Below are positions 61,476 through 64,000 of a stretch of 64,000 bases of DNA, one piece after another. The position numbers were made by a program, and so were the translations under genes. Source of the DNA: Bog-473 sp963809825 (GTDB lineage Bacteria; Actinomycetota; Acidimicrobiia; Acidimicrobiales; RAAP-2); contig CAWELJ010000004.1 in the NCBI GenBank assembly GCA_963809825.1, forward strand, positions 620,001 to 684,000. Reading direction: 5' to 3'. The notes beneath the pieces were generated by a model. The model did not search any database. It was given only the letters and a program-made list of their open reading frames with translations, and was not told the origin of the DNA. The first letter of the stretch is position 1, and the number at the start of each line of letters is the position of its first letter.

Positions 61476-61513
61476 ATCCCAAGGTGCCGGGATCGAGACC
61501 CGGGCGGCCCACC
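61476..61513 (+). repeat. att-like repeat, copy B
   Basis: 38 bp identical to copy A, followed by A to give CCACCA as at a tRNA 3' end. Unlike copies A and C it lacks the TTAAT before the core, so its left flank is element sequence. This is what is expected of the island's far end. Confidence 0.8.
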
Positions 61514-61545
61514 AAATCGACGTCAGACTCTTTCGGAGCACGCTA

Positions 61546-62103
61546 CTAGTCAGAAACCTCAGATCCTCGGTGATTGATTGATCGAGATCGCTCGAGAACC
61601 TGACGGAGAACCGGCAAGACCGCCCTGTCCTTTTCACGTCCCGCAGCTTCCTTAGAGCGAATGACATCGGCCAAGCTGGCCACGTCCACACGAAGGGTCT
61701 CGGTGATCTGTTCGCGTGTTGCACCGCGTCGAAGATCGTCATAGCCCCGAGTCCCATCAGGTAGGAGCGCAATGTCGAGGTAGCCGTGATCCGTGACGAA
61801 TGTCCATGTGGTGCCCCAGGTGAAGGAGTGCTCGTCGAGTGGAAACTCGACCGGACCCTCGACTCCAGGGACGCGCAGAGTCGCATTGAGTTCTCGCAGA
61901 GCGGTCGCGAGCCGGCGCAGGTTCGCTCGCTCTCGTGAGGGTGTGACATCGACATCTCGCGTGATGTACGGCGAACCGCGAAGTTCTGCTGCGAGTCCTC
62001 CGATGACGACGTATCGGACGCCATGCCGCTCGAGGACCTCCAGGAGTACATCTGGTCGATAGGGAACAGGTTCAGGCACCGCGAGGTAGCGATTCGCGGT
62101 CAT
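61546..62103 (-). CDS. Nucleotidyltransferase, probable toxin
   Basis: A 185-residue protein with a minimal nucleotidyltransferase fold: VRYVVIGGLAAELRGSPYIT then RDVDVTPSRE, giving GG...RxTxDxD residues for metal binding. A second acidic position is likely in HGYLDIALLPDG. Such proteins, as AbiEii or MenT types, can act as toxins by modifying tRNA. ATG 62101-62103 overlaps the HTH gene by 32 bases. The longer frame to 62145 is not needed. Confidence 0.8.
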   Translation of the reverse strand: MTANRYLAVPEPVPYRPDVLLEVLERHGVRYVVIGGLAAELRGSPYITRDVDVTPSRERANLRRLATALRELNATLRVPGVEGPVEFPLDEHSFTWGTTWTFVTDHGYLDIALLPDGTRGYDDLRRGATREQITETLRVDVASLADVIRSKEAAGREKDRAVLPVLRQVLERSRSINHRGSEVSD

Positions 62104-62398
62104 GCAACTGATCGTGGAAGCGAACCCTCTCGAGCAAGTCAGCAAATCGCTCGGCCGGCGTCATCTTGAGGTGCTCGTCGATGACCATCGGAGTCGACTC
62201 GTCCAGTTTGGAGAGATGGAAGGAGAGCTCGAGGTCGCAGCCTCGAATGGCCTGCCGAAGAGTCTCGAAGCTGGGGATCACGGCACCGCGCTCCCAACGG
62301 GCGACGACCGACTGCTGCTGGCCGATCCTCTCGCCCAGCTCGGCCTGCGTCAGGCCGGCTCGAAGCCTGGCTTCTCGTATCAGCTGACCACTCACCAT
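62072..62398 (-). CDS. XRE-type HTH regulator, probable antitoxin
   Basis: A 108-residue protein with an N-terminal XRE helix-turn-helix: SGQLIREARLRAGLTQAELG then ERIGQQQSVVARWERGAVIP. The C-terminal half is acidic and helical. ATG 62396-62398 lies 6 bases after TATAGT on the minus strand, so the message may be leaderless; ATG 62416 is an alternative. It overlaps the nucleotidyltransferase gene and probably represses the pair. Confidence 0.85.
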   Translation of the reverse strand: MVSGQLIREARLRAGLTQAELGERIGQQQSVVARWERGAVIPSFETLRQAIRGCDLELSFHLSKLDESTPMVIDEHLKMTPAERFADLLERVRFHDQLHDRESLPRGA

Positions 62399-62403
62399 GT
62401 GTC

Positions 62404-62429
62404 CACTATAGTACATATCTGCTATAGTG
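62404..62429. promoter_or_regulatory. Inverted-repeat operator and -10 of the TA module
   Basis: CACTATAG (62404-62411) and CTATAGTG (62422-62429) are perfect 8-bp inverted arms with a 10-base spacer. Each arm contains a TATAGT-like -10 box, so one arm overlaps the promoter of the HTH gene. Autoregulation by the HTH protein is expected. Confidence 0.7.
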
Positions 62430-62496
62430 ACGCCGACGCTGCGGCTCTGCCAGGTGCACTGGACGGGCGATCGGCCCCCTGACCCTTAATCCCCAG

Positions 62497-62528
62497 GGTG
62501 CCGGGATCGAGACCCGGGCGGCCCACCA
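62497..62528 (+). repeat. att-like repeat, copy C
   Basis: Shares the 31-base core with copies A and B and CCACCA with B. Upstream it reads CCTTAATCCCCAG, one base longer than copy A (TTTTAATCCCAAG). No full tRNA can be folded. To its right begins sequence belonging to the TPR protein gene region. Confidence 0.75.
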
Positions 62529-62579
62529 AGTTCGGCACGACATGTTTCAGAATCAGAGTTCCGGGCCCGGGCTGTCGAT

Positions 62580-62595
62580 CGAACGTGCACGTTCG
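62580..62595. terminator. 16-bp palindrome after the TPR protein gene
   Basis: CGAACGTGCACGTTCG is a perfect dyad (6-bp stem, TGCA loop) 20 bases past the stop of the minus-strand TPR gene. Position fits a terminator. Confidence 0.4.
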
Positions 62596-62615
62596 CGTAC
62601 CGGGGTTCAGGTGCG

Positions 62616-64000
62616 TCAGTCCAGGCCCGCCAACGCCGCTGTGGCTCGCCGGGCGACGCTGGCGTACCCGTGGCTCATGGCTGCGTCGTGGGCTCGACTC
62701 AGGAGATCCCGGGCCCGTTCGAGATCTCCTGGGTCGCCGCGGGCCGAGAGCATGCGGCCCCACTGCAGTAGGGTGACAGCGGCCCCGAACTCCATCTGAC
62801 CTTCGGCGTTGAGTTCGGCTGCCTTGGCGAAGTGAGTCTCGGCCTCGGCGTAGCGGCCGAGCACCGACTCCAGGCTGCCGCAGTAGTACGCCACGGGGCT
62901 TCCGGCCGTCGCCCCGATGAAGAGGACCTGGTCGTCGAACGGCGCAAGCAGGTCCAGGAGCAGCCGAGCCGGTGTCTCGGCGCGCAGTTCGGCCGCAACG
63001 TCGGCGTACGAGGCCACCGCAAAGATCCAGACGACGTCGTAGGGCAATGAGGAGAGGTCCGCGGCCGCAGCTTCGAGCATCTGGCGAGCCGTGTCGACGT
63101 TGCCGGCTTCCATGTGTCCTTCCGCCAGCGTCGCACGGAACACCGGGAGTGCTGGGTTCTCGGCCGCCATCTGTTCGATCAACGGGACGAGCTCGCCGTA
63201 GCGCCCTTGTTGGCGGCGGACGCCGATCATCTCGGCCCCGTAGAAGCCGAAGGCATCGGGCTGTCCGCTCTCCGTCCCGATCTCCAAGGCGGCCGTGGCG
63301 AGCTGCTCGGCTCGATCAGGTTCCCCGGTCAGAAGCGCATCGGCGGCGTCGTTGAAGAGGGTGACCCATACCATCGTCGGCTGGCGGAGTCCCCTGATCA
63401 CGGCGTGCATGGATGTGAGGCACCGACGGGCCATGTCGAAGTCACCGGCTTGCACCGCGGCCAGCCGGCTGTAGGCGCCGGTCCAGAAGAGCAGGTCAGG
63501 GTCCCCCAGGAGCTCCGACAGCTCCAGGGCTTCCCTTGCATCGACCATTCGCTCGTTGAGTGTGGAAGGGACCTGGAGTGGGTCGCAGACCAGGTTCAGG
63601 GTGCGGATGATGGTGTCCGGATCCCTCAACCGCCGCGCCATTGCCCTGGCGGCGTCGGCCAATTGCTGGCGCCGTTCCAGCGTCGTGCCCAGAGCGAGCT
63701 CGCTGCACAGCGTGGCCAGGAGGAGCGCCCGCTCGCGTCCGTCGTCATTGCCCAGGGCATCGAGTGCGGATTCCAGCACCGCGACCTTGTCGGCGTCGAT
63801 GACCCCGATCGAACTGAAGAAGCCGCGGCTGTTCCCTAACGCGGCGGCCACCAGGCGGTCCGTGGCGTCGAGCTCTTGGGCTCGGTGGGCCGCGTCGAGA
63901 AACGTTTCCCGGTAGCCCGGCAACCCGGCCTGGCGTTGTGCCTCGCCCAATGCCAGACGCAGGTCACAGTCGACGAGGGGGTCATCCTCCGGCGCCGTCT
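62616..64000 (-). CDS. TPR-rich regulatory protein, C-terminal part (partial)
   Basis: At least 461 residues, running off the window end; the upstream codons (DDPLVDCDLRLALGEAQRQA) show it continues. The sequence is made of helical pairs typical of TPR repeats (ALELSELLGDPDLLFWTGAY, ADALLTGEPDRAEQLATAAL, ESVLGRYAEAETHFAKAAEL). It matches the C-terminal half of large AAA-ATPase regulators or adenylate cyclases of actinobacteria (AfsR/LuxR-like). The final segment LERARDLLSRAHDAAMSHGY then ASVARRATAALAGLD is characteristic. The N-terminal domains are not in the window. Confidence 0.85.
   Translation of the reverse strand, partial: TAPEDDPLVDCDLRLALGEAQRQAGLPGYRETFLDAAHRAQELDATDRLVAAALGNSRGFFSSIGVIDADKVAVLESALDALGNDDGRERALLLATLCSELALGTTLERRQQLADAARAMARRLRDPDTIIRTLNLVCDPLQVPSTLNERMVDAREALELSELLGDPDLLFWTGAYSRLAAVQAGDFDMARRCLTSMHAVIRGLRQPTMVWVTLFNDAADALLTGEPDRAEQLATAALEIGTESGQPDAFGFYGAEMIGVRRQQGRYGELVPLIEQMAAENPALPVFRATLAEGHMEAGNVDTARQMLEAAAADLSSLPYDVVWIFAVASYADVAAELRAETPARLLLDLLAPFDDQVLFIGATAGSPVAYYCGSLESVLGRYAEAETHFAKAAELNAEGQMEFGAAVTLLQWGRMLSARGDPGDLERARDLLSRAHDAAMSHGYASVARRATAALAGLD

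Larger units (their letters stand above)
49339..61513. mobile_element. Integrated island bounded by tRNA-3'-end-like repeats
   Basis: A 12.2-kb segment between two identical 38-bp direct repeats (49339-49376 and 61476-61513). The integrase gene abuts the left repeat, an excisionase-like gene follows, and cargo comprises small orphan genes, an IS110 element, a dioxygenase, a second recombinase, and a TetR/SDR pair. There are no conjugation or phage structural genes, so it depends on other elements for transfer. The gene content differs sharply from the catabolic operons on its left. Confidence 0.78.
61476..62527. mobile_element. 1-kb att-flanked toxin-antitoxin cassette
   Basis: Between copies B and C lies only a two-gene minus-strand module, HTH regulator and nucleotidyltransferase, with its own operator. 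There is no recombinase inside. The repeats match those of the larger island, so it could move with that island's integrase, or it may be the remnant end of a 13.2-kb tandem element spanning A to C. Confidence 0.6.

Noticed and set aside
1..64000. CRISPR array
   Set aside because: No series of regularly spaced 25-40 base repeats was seen; the only phased repeat is the two-copy one at 51169.

Overview
The window looks like a chromosomal segment of a high-GC actinobacterium, perhaps an uncultured member of Acidimicrobiia. Signs of this are the GC-rich coding sequence, frequent GTG starts, ATGA/GTGA overlaps between genes, a deazaflavin (F420)-type nitroreductase-like protein, several bacterial P450s, IS110, and many acyl-CoA enzymes. 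The lineage is inferred; no rRNA gene or complete tRNA gene was seen.

Region 1 (1-13.2 kb) is mixed housekeeping and stress content: a GAF/LuxR-type regulator, several small membrane proteins, a lipid kinase coupled to a PAP2 phosphatase, a Bax inhibitor-1 protein with a 33-residue microprotein behind it, an AI-2E transporter, a VIT-type metal transporter divergent from a ferritin-like protein, and an MDR oxidoreductase.

Region 2 (13.4-48.9 kb) is a large catabolic cluster. It has three P450s, a three-cysteine ferredoxin, two CoA ligases, two pairs of acyl-CoA dehydrogenases, two enoyl-CoA hydratases, several SDRs, two aldehyde dehydrogenases (one MmsA-like), two amidohydrolases, a DapA-like lyase, alpha/beta hydrolases, a CoA transferase, and a DUF35 plus thiolase-like pair that looks like a retro-aldolase. 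A branched-chain-amino-acid-type ABC importer sits in the middle, with two permeases and one ATPase fused in a single 972-residue protein. The expected order is uptake, P450 hydroxylation, oxidation, CoA activation, beta-oxidation and aldol cleavage. The substrate cannot be read from sequence; a cyclic or branched hydrophobic compound such as a terpenoid, steroid fragment or alicyclic acid fits. Decayed fragments of a TetR regulator, an aldehyde dehydrogenase and an amidohydrolase lie between intact operons.

Region 3 (49.3-62.5 kb) is an integrated mobile island. Three direct copies of a 31-38 bp sequence resembling a tRNA 3' end lie at 49339, 61476 and 62497. The first overlaps the 3' end of a tyrosine integrase gene. 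Between copies 1 and 2 are an excisionase, small orphan genes, an IS110 element, a TauD-type dioxygenase, a second tyrosine recombinase lacking one catalytic arginine, and a TetR/SDR pair with a near-perfect operator. Between copies 2 and 3 there is only a 1 kb HTH/nucleotidyltransferase module, probably toxin-antitoxin. A short motif, TGCCCCCGTACGCCGG and variants, recurs at gene boundaries inside the island.

Region 4 (62.6-64.0 kb) is the C-terminal part of a TPR-rich protein, probably a large regulatory ATPase, cut by the window end.
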